A program made the position numbers and the translations under genes. A stretch of 40,894 nucleotides of DNA from Bacteroidales bacterium (GTDB taxonomy: Bacteria; Bacteroidota; Bacteroidia; Bacteroidales; WCHB1-69): contig JAGCVQ010000041.1 in NCBI GenBank assembly GCA_017962275.1, forward strand, positions 1-40,894, in the 5' to 3' direction. Under the pieces are notes generated by a model that saw only the letters and a list, made by a program, of their open reading frames with translations, was not told the origin of the DNA and searched no databases. Positions 34,021 to 40,894 of the stretch are shown in pieces (position 1 is the first letter of the stretch; each line of letters begins with the position of its first letter).

Positions 34021-35331
34021 TTATTCGGGGTCTTTCACGCAACGGACAGAATAAGAGCTGCTGTTGCCGCTGTTCGAGGAGTATTGTTTGACATCAGGGT
34101 CGCAATCATACACATATCGGTAATAATCCGACGAAGTCCAAAAATAGAAATAATTACCCACATCCCCGAAAGAGGAGCCTCCTCGGTATCCGGCCGCACA
34201 AGCTGAGAACCGGGTCTTGTCATTCAAGGTGGCGGCATTGTACTTCGGGGCACACTCAGAACCGCCAGTGTAAGCCCATGTGTTTTTTGCCGACAATGCT
34301 TTGGCTACAGACGTGGAGTTGTTCCCGCAGCGATAACGTGGGATGGAGCCTACAAAACTGATGAGTTGGTTCCATTCCGAATTGCTCGGGACATGCCAGC
34401 CGTCAGGACAAACTCCTTGAACTCCAGATGGATTTGCATTACTGCTGGGTACACCATGCATCAAAGCGGTTCTGTTGTAGTGTAGTCCGTATGCGACTAT
34501 GTTCGCACTTGAGTATTGGTAATAGTAGGCCACGGAAGTGCTGCTTTCCGATGTCGTCGGTATAGCCGTCCCGTCGCTGTAGTGTGTCGTGCGGAGGTTT
34601 TCCTTCATCCAGCACTGGGAGCCGATCTGGACGGTGTGGTAGGTGTTGCCATCGAAGTCGGTGACGAGACCACACTGCGAGGGCCAGTTGCGGGTGATGG
34701 TGTTGTTGATGAGGCTTCCGTCCTCGCCGGAGACCGCCGAACCGTTGTCGCCCCGGCACTCGGTTACCACGCAGTTGAGCAGCGTACCGTTATTGCGGAT
34801 GTAGGCGCCGCCGCCTTCCGCCGTGAACTCATCTTCCTCAATGGCGTCGCACCACATGATGATGCAGTACTGTGCCGTGCCGCCGTCAATCAGCAGTCCG
34901 CCGCCGATGGTCGTGGTGAATCCGTAGCGCACCACACAGCCGTCCAACAAACCGTTCACCGTGGCGATGCGGTGGTCCCCCGCGCCCGAGATGATGGTGC
35001 ACCAGGAGGCATTCTGCCAGTTGCTGTTGATTCCGGGCCGCCGCCGCAAAGAGGTGTCGGTGCCCGCGGAGGATTGCTGGTACCCGCCTATCACGGTGAT
35101 GTCTGCTGGGATGATGAACTCGGAGGTCGTGTTGTAGGTGCCCGCTTTCACAAAGACGGTGCCGCCTGCGCCAGCTGCCGCGACCCCTGCCGCGATGGTC
35201 TTCTTGGCAGTCTCCCACGTGGCGCCGTCGCCGTCATCGTTCGATGCCGAAGCGGAGACGAAAACAGTGTTTTGCGCTTGGATTGGGAGAATCAGTAGGC
35301 ATATAAATGCAAATAATATACTATTTCTCAT
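34021..35331 (-). CDS. Secreted beta-helix/FISUMP protein (436 residues), first gene of the surface cluster
   Basis: Signal peptide MRNSILFAFICLLILPIQAQ. Beta-helix region (~20-225): TVFVSASASNDDGDGATWE, ITVIGGYQQSSAGTD, ATVNGLLDGCVVRYG, GGGLLIDGGTAQYC, LINNTITRNW. FISUMP domain (~228-436): IGSQCWMKENLRTTHYSDG, GVCPDGWHVPSNSEWNQL, YFWTSSDYYRYVYDCD, YSVRCVKDPE. The N-terminal ~220 residues are closely similar to those of the 870- and 442-residue neighbours, so the three arose by tandem duplication with exchange of C-terminal parts. A possible promoter lies at 35416-35423. Surface or secreted; ligand unknown. Confidence 0.9.
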   Translation of the reverse strand: MRNSILFAFICLLILPIQAQNTVFVSASASNDDGDGATWETAKKTIAAGVAAAGAGGTVFVKAGTYNTTSEFIIPADITVIGGYQQSSAGTDTSLRRRPGINSNWQNASWCTIISGAGDHRIATVNGLLDGCVVRYGFTTTIGGGLLIDGGTAQYCIIMWCDAIEEDEFTAEGGGAYIRNNGTLLNCVVTECRGDNGSAVSGEDGSLINNTITRNWPSQCGLVTDFDGNTYHTVQIGSQCWMKENLRTTHYSDGTAIPTTSESSTSVAYYYQYSSANIVAYGLHYNRTALMHGVPSSNANPSGVQGVCPDGWHVPSNSEWNQLISFVGSIPRYRCGNNSTSVAKALSAKNTWAYTGGSECAPKYNAATLNDKTRFSACAAGYRGGSSFGDVGNYFYFWTSSDYYRYVYDCDPDVKQYSSNSGNSSSYSVRCVKDPE

Positions 35332-35415
35332 ACGAAAAAACTATCCTTTTGTTTGACAAATCTGATATTTCATGCTTGTGTTTCATGCGGAAAAAACAAG
35401 CCGTTGTTTCGGCTG

Positions 35416-35423
35416 CAAATTTA
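35416..35423 (-). promoter_or_regulatory. Possible -7 element of the surface cluster
   Basis: CAAATTTA on the plus strand reads TAAATTTG on the minus strand (TAnnTTTG), 85 nt before the ATG at 35331. No well-spaced -33 element is visible. The gap 35332-35515 otherwise holds a weak TAGAGC/GCTCTA pairing (35460-35485) after the mannosidase stop. Confidence 0.4.
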
Positions 35424-35515
35424 AAAAAAAAATCCAATACGAACCGACAAATAAAATAATAGAGCCGTGGGATACCTCAGCTCTACTATCCTATGGTAAG
35501 TGATTGTACTATACG

Positions 35516-38110
35516 TTATTTCAACGCCCGCACCCTGAACGTCGGCTTTTCTTCCAACAACGGATATTCCACTTTCACCGCCACCTCCTCGTTCGGCTTC
35601 ATGTCGAAATAATTGTCGGAGTATTCTACCTTGTATCCGTGCGTTTCCTCGATGAACACGCCCTTTTTCAACGTTTTGGCGGACAGGCGGATCACGGCGG
35701 AGTGGTCGCCGTACTCCGTTTTGATACTGATCGGGGCGGGAGAGAGATTCAATGCTTTCGGCTTCACGAAATAGGTTAGATAGGAGACCTTTTCGGCGGT
35801 GCTGGGATGGAAAACGGCCTCGACATAGACATCGGCGCTTTTCACAGATTTGGGTAACGCGACGACGGCAACTTTCACGCTGCTGTTCGCCGGTGCCGAG
35901 GTCAGCGTCCCCGCCGAATTGACTAACTGCCCGTCCATTGTCTTGATGGTCCATTCGAACTGACCGTTCACCGTGCCAAAGGAGTCGTTGATCAGGTATA
36001 ACTCAATGGTGTCCTGCGAGATATGGCGTGAGGCGATGGCCACGTTCGCATACAGCTGCGGCAAACGGTAGTACAACGCCTTGGGATTTCCCGCCACGTC
36101 GATGCAGCTCCAAGAAGCCACGGGCCAGCAGTCGTTGAGCTGCCAGAAAAGCGTGCCGCTGCATTTCTCGTGCTGGATGCGGTGCGCCTCGATGGCCTGC
36201 GCGATACCCTCCGCCTGCACCAACTGACTGATATAGACGAACTTGTCAAGATTGTTGGTGTCCCTGTAGCCGTACAAGTCCTCCATCGCTTTCAGGATAA
36301 TGGGCACCCCGCGACCATGCTTCTGGTGGTTGCGCATAGCGGATGATTTCAGAACGCGCTCATTTTCAGGGATGTATTCTTTCCAAAGTGCCATTTCAGG
36401 ATAGGATTGGAATCCGTATTCGGTCATGAAGCGGCCGGTTTTCTCCCACCAAATCTCGAACGGCAGCTCGCCCCACCAGACGCCCCAGTAGTGGCTGCAG
36501 CCGTGAGTGGTACACTCGGGATGCCCCCAGCCGTAAGTGGGGGAGGAGTGCACGTAATTAGACTTGTGCATGTTGTCGATACAGGTTTTCGGCAGCAATT
36601 TCTCGAAAAGCTGTTCATAATCCTCATACATTTGAGTGTATTGCTGGTCGGTGTAGCCCAATGCATCTTTCCAGCCCCAGTCCTCCAGACCGTTATGCAC
36701 TTCGTTGTTACCGCACCATGTCGCGAGGCAGGCGTGATGGCGCAGCCGTTTCACCTGTTCCTCAGCCTCGATCTTCACATTGTCCATAAACGCCTGATCG
36801 CCAGGGTAGATGTTGCAGGCGAACATGAAGTCCTGCCACACCAAAATGCCCATCTGGTCACAGTAATTGTAGAAGGCATCGTGCTCGTAATAGCCGCCGC
36901 CCCAAACGCGTAACATGTTCATATTCGCGTCTTTGGCTTGCTTGATGAGCTCGGCATAGCGGTCGTCGCCCTCGCTGCGGGCCATGGTGCCGGGGTACGA
37001 TGACGCCGGAATCCAGTCCGCGCCGCGCATGAAGAGGGGTTTGCCGTTGACGATGAACTGGAACGACTGCCCGATGCTGTCTTGTTTCTGAACAAGCTCC
37101 ACCGTGCGCAGTCCGTGCGTGTGCATCATGGGGGTGGACATCCCTTCCGTACTGAGATTGAAGTAGTAGAGATGGGCCTCTCCCGCGCCGTTCGGCCACC
37201 AAAGTCTCGGATTTTCTATAGTGACAGGGATGATAACCCTATTTAGCCCCTTGTGAAGCTTCGCCTTGTACGGGATTTCCTGGCTGTAGCCGTCTTTGTC
37301 CGTAATGCTCAGCAACAGATTGGCAGTCAGTTTCTTATCCGCCTGGATTTCCACTTCCACATCGGCAATCCAAGGCCGTGCCGATTCGTGGGACGGTTCG
37401 GTGTCTTTGATGTAGAAGTCGTTGATTTTCATATCGTTCCACGACTCGATATAGACATCCTTCCAAATACCGCAGGTGTTGAGCTTCGGCCCCCAGTCCC
37501 AGCCGCTTTCGTACTGCGCTTTGCGGGTGAATACACGGTTGTCGGGGAGTTTGTATGGCAGTTTGGAAGCCGCAATGCTGTCAAACGGGGCTGAGGGCAG
37601 GAAACGGACGAGCAGTTCGTTGCCCACCTCATCCAACTTTTCCGGCATCGGGAAACGCCATGTCCGGAACATATTGTTGGTCAGAGAATCTCCAGTCGTG
37701 GTCACCAACCGTTGACCGTTGATATAGACTTCGGCGTAGGTGTCCAGTCCCTCAAATACCAACTCGTTATGGGCGAAAGATTTACCTTGCCCGCAATTTT
37801 TGTCGAAATGGACGCGGTATTCCCACACGCTGTCGGACACCCACTGCACGAGCTTCTCGTTGTCACCGTATAACGGGTCGGGAATCAACTTGTTAGTCAG
37901 CAAGTCGTCGTGGATGTTGCCGGGCACGGTGGCGGAATGTGGTCTCAATGGCCACTCGTCCGGCAAGCTGACCTTCCATTCATTGTTGACACAGCCGTAC
38001 TGCGAGTTCAGATACCGTCGCTCGTAGCCGGTGCGGGTATTCGTTTTGCACCCCGTGAACAACGTAGAGATCAACATCATCCACAGAAGGGTCTTTATCG
38101 TTTTTTTCAT
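35516..38110 (-). CDS. Glycoside hydrolase family 2 beta-mannosidase, lipoprotein
   Basis: An 864-residue enzyme releasing terminal beta-mannose from manno-oligosaccharides or N-glycan cores. The start is set at ATG 38110 (11 codons inside the longest frame) because it opens a lipoprotein signal: MKKTIKTLLWMMLISTLFTG followed by Cys. Features: GH2 sugar-binding N-domain (WKVSLPDEWPLRPHSATVPG), the jelly-roll FEGLDTYAEVYINGQ, and the TIM barrel with acid/base E470 in WCGNNEVHNG and nucleophile E564 in FMTEYGFQSYPE. RGADWIPASSYPG is typical of beta-mannosidases. It should act in the periplasm or at the outer membrane. No SusC/SusD pair is in the window, so it is not part of a visible polysaccharide locus. 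It lies 63 nt behind the nitroreductase gene and probably shares its promoter. Confidence 0.93.
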   Translation of the reverse strand: MKKTIKTLLWMMLISTLFTGCKTNTRTGYERRYLNSQYGCVNNEWKVSLPDEWPLRPHSATVPGNIHDDLLTNKLIPDPLYGDNEKLVQWVSDSVWEYRVHFDKNCGQGKSFAHNELVFEGLDTYAEVYINGQRLVTTTGDSLTNNMFRTWRFPMPEKLDEVGNELLVRFLPSAPFDSIAASKLPYKLPDNRVFTRKAQYESGWDWGPKLNTCGIWKDVYIESWNDMKINDFYIKDTEPSHESARPWIADVEVEIQADKKLTANLLLSITDKDGYSQEIPYKAKLHKGLNRVIIPVTIENPRLWWPNGAGEAHLYYFNLSTEGMSTPMMHTHGLRTVELVQKQDSIGQSFQFIVNGKPLFMRGADWIPASSYPGTMARSEGDDRYAELIKQAKDANMNMLRVWGGGYYEHDAFYNYCDQMGILVWQDFMFACNIYPGDQAFMDNVKIEAEEQVKRLRHHACLATWCGNNEVHNGLEDWGWKDALGYTDQQYTQMYEDYEQLFEKLLPKTCIDNMHKSNYVHSSPTYGWGHPECTTHGCSHYWGVWWGELPFEIWWEKTGRFMTEYGFQSYPEMALWKEYIPENERVLKSSAMRNHQKHGRGVPIILKAMEDLYGYRDTNNLDKFVYISQLVQAEGIAQAIEAHRIQHEKCSGTLFWQLNDCWPVASWSCIDVAGNPKALYYRLPQLYANVAIASRHISQDTIELYLINDSFGTVNGQFEWTIKTMDGQLVNSAGTLTSAPANSSVKVAVVALPKSVKSADVYVEAVFHPSTAEKVSYLTYFVKPKALNLSPAPISIKTEYGDHSAVIRLSAKTLKKGVFIEETHGYKVEYSDNYFDMKPNEEVAVKVEYPLLEEKPTFRVRALK

Positions 38111-38126
38111 AACAATTGATCTTAAT

Positions 38127-38182
38127 GATGTCTTACGTCTCACCTCTCACGTCTCACGTCTCACGTCTAACGTCTAACGTCT
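38127..38182 (-). repeat. 7-bp tandem array overlapping the 3' end of a gene (AGACGTK)
   Basis: Eight units on the minus strand: AGACGTT twice, AGACGTG three times, then AGAGGTG, AGACGTA, AGACATC. The first unit encodes the last two arginines and the TAG stop of the nitroreductase (38182-38174). TAG or TGA recurs at the junctions. Confidence 0.9.
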
Positions 38183-38941
38183 AATAAACCCCTGCCGCAC
38201 CAACGTTTCCGCCAGCACCCCCGCAAAATGCTCGTTGTCCGGCTGGGTGTAGCGGTGTTTCGTGAAAACCTGCGCGAGGTTGTCGCAGTCGGGGTTCTCG
38301 GCGAGGATCCCTTTCGTCTCCTCCGAACTCTCCTTTTCGCGGTAACACTCGTTGATGCGCTGCTCGTTGTAGTCGTGGTAAACCTCCTGATGCACAAAGG
38401 TTTCCACGGGGAGTTTCTGTGTCAGGGCGGGTTTTTGTACGGGGTAGCCCATCGGGATGCAGGCCACGGGGATGACATGGTCGGGCAGCTGCAAAATCTC
38501 CACGAACTGATCGACGTTGTAGGTGATAGTGCCGAGCCAGACGAAACCGAGTCCGAGGGATTCGGCGGCCACGCAGGCGTTCTGGGCAGCGATGAGCGCG
38601 TCGGTGACGGCCCATTGGTAGGCCTGCAAGTTGCTGTAAGCCTCCGTGTTGGCGTTCCGGAAGCGGCAGTACTGGTTGAAACGGCGGAAGTCGGCGCAGA
38701 AGGTGAGGATCACCGGTGCGGAGGTCGCCATCGGCTGGTTGAAATGCAGCGGGGCCAACTTGGCCTTCATCTCCGCATCGCGCGTCACGATGATGCTGAA
38801 TAGCTGCATGTTGCCCATCGTGGAGCCGCTGCATGCCGCCTTGAGAATCAAGTCAAGAGTTTCGTTATTGACAGGACGGTCGATGTATTCCCGCACACTC
38901 ACGTGGTTGAAAAGGGTTTCTAAGGTTGGATTGATATTCAT
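38174..38941 (-). CDS. Nitroreductase-family FMN oxidoreductase (NfsA-like)
   Basis: A 255-residue flavoprotein that would reduce nitro or quinone substrates with NAD(P)H. The start is ATG 38941, 22 nt behind a TATCTTTG -7 element; the longer frame would start inside that promoter. Family features: an N-terminal SVREYIDRPV (the SxRxF/Y FMN-phosphate motif), CSGSTMGNMQLFSIIVTRD, a middle helix YQWAVTDALIAAQNACVAAESLGLGFVWLG, and IPVACIPMGYP. The C-terminal segment (ETFVHQEVYHDYNEQRINE) is the NfsA-type extension. The last two residues and stop are encoded by a 7-bp array, so the native C-terminus may have been altered by the array. Confidence 0.88.
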   Translation of the reverse strand: MNINPTLETLFNHVSVREYIDRPVNNETLDLILKAACSGSTMGNMQLFSIIVTRDAEMKAKLAPLHFNQPMATSAPVILTFCADFRRFNQYCRFRNANTEAYSNLQAYQWAVTDALIAAQNACVAAESLGLGFVWLGTITYNVDQFVEILQLPDHVIPVACIPMGYPVQKPALTQKLPVETFVHQEVYHDYNEQRINECYREKESSEETKGILAENPDCDNLAQVFTKHRYTQPDNEHFAGVLAETLVRQGFIRR

Positions 38942-38962
38942 ACTATGGATTTTTTCGCGGCG

Positions 38963-38970
38963 CAAAGATA
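38963..38970 (-). promoter_or_regulatory. -7 element for the nitroreductase-mannosidase unit
   Basis: CAAAGATA on the plus strand is TATCTTTG on the minus strand, 22 nt before ATG 38941. The expected -33 region overlaps the left arm of the inverted repeat at 38981. Confidence 0.6.
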
Positions 38971-38980
38971 CCAAAAATAC

Positions 38981-39047
38981 GGTTACACGGTTAGATGGTT
39001 ATTGGTTTAAGGCTCATGGTTTAAGGTTATCCTTTAACCGTGTAACC
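38981..39047. repeat. 13-bp perfect inverted repeat in a divergent promoter region
   Basis: GGTTACACGGTTA (38981-38993) and TAACCGTGTAACC (39035-39047), with a 41-nt loop that holds GGTTWxx units of ~7 bp (GGTTATT, GGTTTAA, GGCTCAT, GGTTTAA). The arms fall near the -33 regions of the two divergent promoters. Confidence 0.75.
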
Positions 39048-39066
39048 AATATATCAAGAATTATTG

Positions 39067-39074
39067 TATCTTTG
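39067..39074 (+). promoter_or_regulatory. -7 element for the VOC-HdrC unit
   Basis: TATCTTTG, 20 nt before ATG 39094. The upstream arm of the inverted repeat ends 19 nt before it. Confidence 0.6.
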
Positions 39075-39093
39075 CAGGTTAAAAATTTATAAT

Positions 39094-40167
39094 ATGGATA
39101 ACTTTTATCTCGTTGGAATTCAGCAGGTTGGCATTGGAACAGAGGATATGGTCGCGTCGTGGAAATGGTATGCCGACATGTTCCAGATGAATGTCAGGAT
39201 GCTGGAGGACGACACGGTGGCGGAGCGGATGCTTCCATACACGAACAACAAACCCGAGAAACGGCACGCCTGCATCGCCGCGAACCTTCAGGGCGGCGGC
39301 GGTCTTGAAATCTGGCAATACTCCGAACGCAAGCCGATTCCGATAGACTTCGAGGTGCAGATGGGCGATTTGGGTGTCTTCTGTGCTAAAATCAAGACAA
39401 ACGATATCGCTTCATATCATGCCGAACTGGCGGCGAAATACAAGAACATCAGTCAGATAGGGGTGGAACCCAACGGTATGCCCACCTTTTACATTCACGA
39501 CCCGGCCGGCAATCTTTTCCAGGTGGTGGAGGACAAATACATTTTCATCGACCAAAACCGCTATTCCGGCGGCGTGGTGGGCGCGATGATCGGTGTGAGC
39601 GACATCGACAAAGCCCTGACGGTCTATCGTGACATCCTCGGATACGACAAGGTGGAGTATGACAAAAACGGAGCATTTAGCGATTGGCAGACCTTGCGAG
39701 GCGGCCAGCAACGTTATCGCCGGGTTCTGTTGTCGCATTCCCAGCCCTTCGCCGGCCCGTTTAAGAACCTCTATGGCACCAGCACCATCGAACTGGTGCA
39801 GGCTCTCGATCGCGAGCCCCGCAAGATCTTCGAGAAACCTCGTCAATGGGGCGACCCCGGTTTTATCCAGATCTGCTTCGACGTGGTAAATATGCGAGCG
39901 TTGGAGGCGCATTGCCAAAAGCACGGATATCCCTTCACGGTTGACAGCTGTCCCGGCGACGGTGACTTCGACATGGGTCTCGCCTCCGGCCATTTTACCT
40001 ACATCGAAGATCCCGATGGCACCCTGATCGAGTTCGTGGAAATCCATAAGATTCCGATTAGCAACAAGCTGAATCTCTGCATAAACTTGATGAAGCGAGA
40101 CCGGTCTAAAGCTCTGCCGACGTTCTTCTTCCGGCTGATGAAATTGAACCGAGTGAAATTCAAATAA
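39094..40167 (+). CDS. Two-domain VOC (glyoxalase/dioxygenase-fold) family protein
   Basis: A 357-residue cytosolic protein. The start is ATG 39094, after the TATCTTTG promoter; the longer frame from 39064 reads through that promoter. Two vicinal-oxygen-chelate halves are visible: IQQVGIGTEDMVASWKWYAD ... FYIHDPAGNLFQVVED (~5-148) and GAMIGVSDIDKALTVYRDIL ... FTYIEDPDGTLIEFVE (~160-320). Metal ligands are not clear in every position, so a catalytic assignment would be a guess; it recalls hydroxyphenylpyruvate-dioxygenase-like and glyoxalase-like folds but lacks their signature segments. A basic C-terminal tail (MKRDRSKALPTFFFRLMKLN) is unusual. It ends 1 nt before the HdrC-like gene, so the two are cotranscribed and probably linked in function. 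Confidence 0.8.
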   Translation: MDNFYLVGIQQVGIGTEDMVASWKWYADMFQMNVRMLEDDTVAERMLPYTNNKPEKRHACIAANLQGGGGLEIWQYSERKPIPIDFEVQMGDLGVFCAKIKTNDIASYHAELAAKYKNISQIGVEPNGMPTFYIHDPAGNLFQVVEDKYIFIDQNRYSGGVVGAMIGVSDIDKALTVYRDILGYDKVEYDKNGAFSDWQTLRGGQQRYRRVLLSHSQPFAGPFKNLYGTSTIELVQALDREPRKIFEKPRQWGDPGFIQICFDVVNMRALEAHCQKHGYPFTVDSCPGDGDFDMGLASGHFTYIEDPDGTLIEFVEIHKIPISNKLNLCINLMKRDRSKALPTFFFRLMKLNRVKFK

Positions 40168-40168
40168 A

Positions 40169-40771
40169 ATGGGAAATCTGACAGACCTGATAAAGAAAGA
40201 CTTGCGCTACGAGGAAGCCTTGCATGCCTGCATGAACTGCGGTATGTGCACGGCGGTGTGTCCGGCGGCGGAATTCTACGACTACGATCCGCGCCGCATC
40301 TGCGACCTCGTGCAGCGCAATGACGAGACGGTGATAGAGGAACTGCTTCGCTCTGAAACCATCTGGTACTGTGGACAGTGCATGTCGTGCAAGCCCCGGT
40401 GCCCACGTGGCAACGCCCCCGGTGAGGTCATCAACGTGCTGCGCAAAGTCTCCCAAGAGACCGGCTATTTCCGTGAGAGCGAGATGGGTCGCCAACAGAC
40501 CGAACTGATGAATGGAATCGCGCAAAATATTCTCGACATCGGCTATTGCGTCCACCCCGATCGCGTGGATCCCGACTACCACATCGAGCAAGGCCCTGTG
40601 TGGCGCTGGTTTGTGGATAACATTGAGGAGGTGGCCCCGAAACTCGGCGCGAACTACCACGGCAACGGTCCCGGCGCCCTCCGCACCATCCCCCACGAGG
40701 ACATGGCGGAGGTGCATAAAATCTTCGAGGTGACCGGCGGATTTGAACTGCGGGAAAAAGTGTGTAGATAA
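40169..40771 (+). CDS. HdrC-like 4Fe-4S protein (heterodisulfide reductase subunit C type)
   Basis: A 200-residue soluble iron-sulfur protein. Two cysteine sets are visible: CMNCGMCTAVCP near residue 20 and CGQCMSCKPRCP near residue 71, each able to hold a [4Fe-4S] cluster, with YDPRRICDLVQR between them as in HdrC and succinate-dehydrogenase-like electron carriers. In HdrABC-type systems this subunit passes electrons to a CCG-domain HdrB subunit. In Bacteroidota such modules occur outside methanogenesis with unknown disulfide substrates. The partner genes are expected to the right of the window, but the stop at 40769-40771 is followed by a 7-bp array and at least 120 nt without a gene. Start at 40169, 1 nt after the VOC gene. 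Confidence 0.85.
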   Translation: MGNLTDLIKKDLRYEEALHACMNCGMCTAVCPAAEFYDYDPRRICDLVQRNDETVIEELLRSETIWYCGQCMSCKPRCPRGNAPGEVINVLRKVSQETGYFRESEMGRQQTELMNGIAQNILDIGYCVHPDRVDPDYHIEQGPVWRWFVDNIEEVAPKLGANYHGNGPGALRTIPHEDMAEVHKIFEVTGGFELREKVCR

Positions 40772-40795
40772 TGGATAATTGATAATGGATAATTG
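40765..40795 (+). repeat. 7-bp tandem array containing the stop codon (TGGATAA)
   Basis: TAGATAA, TGGATAA, TTGATAA, TGGATAA, TTG; the TAA of the first unit is the HdrC stop codon. Confidence 0.85.
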
Positions 40796-40847
40796 TGGTT
40801 GCTCGTTATGGTTGGTGCGTAATATGTTGTGGTAGGCTTCGCATGTT

Positions 40848-40894
40848 TTGAACCTTGAACTTTGAAACCTGAAACTTGAAACTTGAAACTTGAA
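40848..40894 (+). repeat. 7-bp tandem array running off the window (TTGAAAC)
   Basis: TTGAACC, TTGAACT, TTGAAAC, CTGAAAC, TTGAAAC, TTGAAAC, TTGAA. TGA in every unit. It continues past the right edge. Confidence 0.85.

Noticed and set aside
35460..35485. Terminator hairpin after the beta-mannosidase gene
   Set aside because: Only six base pairs with a 14-nt loop and no T-run in either direction; too weak to call.

Overview
The window looks like part of the chromosome of a member of the Bacteroidota, most likely an uncultured Bacteroidales-type organism. The evidence is: several promoters of the Bacteroidota type (TAnnTTTG at -7); a giant surface protein ending in a gliding-motility/type B type IX secretion (T9SS) sorting domain; five copies of the FISUMP domain (Fibrobacter succinogenes major paralogous domain); two TlpA-like periplasmic thioredoxins; a LolA; and a probable sulfonolipid gene pair. 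No rRNA, tRNA, CRISPR array, transposase or integrase was seen. No gene-free stretch exceeds about 245 bases.

Layout. Bases 2-2962: 3' part of a mosaic secreted protein (phage-tail-fibre-like repeats, coiled coil, five Fn3-like repeats, FISUMP). 3153-4011: two-gene toxin-antitoxin-like pair with its own promoter. 4097-12695: mostly housekeeping genes on the plus strand (PaaK-like ligase, FKBP isomerase, ArgS, a MurL-like PP-loop enzyme, EamA transporter, LolA, GlmM-type phosphohexomutase). 12733-15845: two TlpA-like thioredoxin paralogues. 16019-18660: an alpha-oxoamine synthase followed by a threonine-synthase-like PLP enzyme, which together fit cysteate synthase plus cysteate acyltransferase of sulfonolipid (capnine) synthesis. 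18903-35331, minus strand: a 16.4-kb surface-protein cluster of three beta-helix/FISUMP proteins and one 3685-residue T9SS cargo. 35516-38941, minus: a lipoprotein beta-mannosidase and a nitroreductase. 39094-40771, plus: a double-VOC protein and an HdrC-like iron-sulfur protein, running toward the right edge.

The most unusual non-coding signal is a set of short tandem arrays, nearly all with a 7-bp period (one 8-bp), placed at or immediately after stop codons. The unit sequence differs from gene to gene, yet in 12 of 12 stop-associated arrays the unit carries a stop triplet on the sense strand. Because 7 and 8 are not multiples of 3, each array presents stops in all frames. In several places the array is followed directly by a hairpin, some of which belong to two small dispersed hairpin families. 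In at least three genes the array contains the native stop codon or the last codons, and at two places the next gene starts inside the array.

How the parts relate: the surface cluster probably builds secreted or cell-surface adhesin-like proteins exported through Sec and, for the giant, T9SS. The lipid pair would supply sulfonolipids for the envelope of the same cell. Functions of the giant protein, the FISUMP proteins and the TA-like pair are inferred from domain architecture only.
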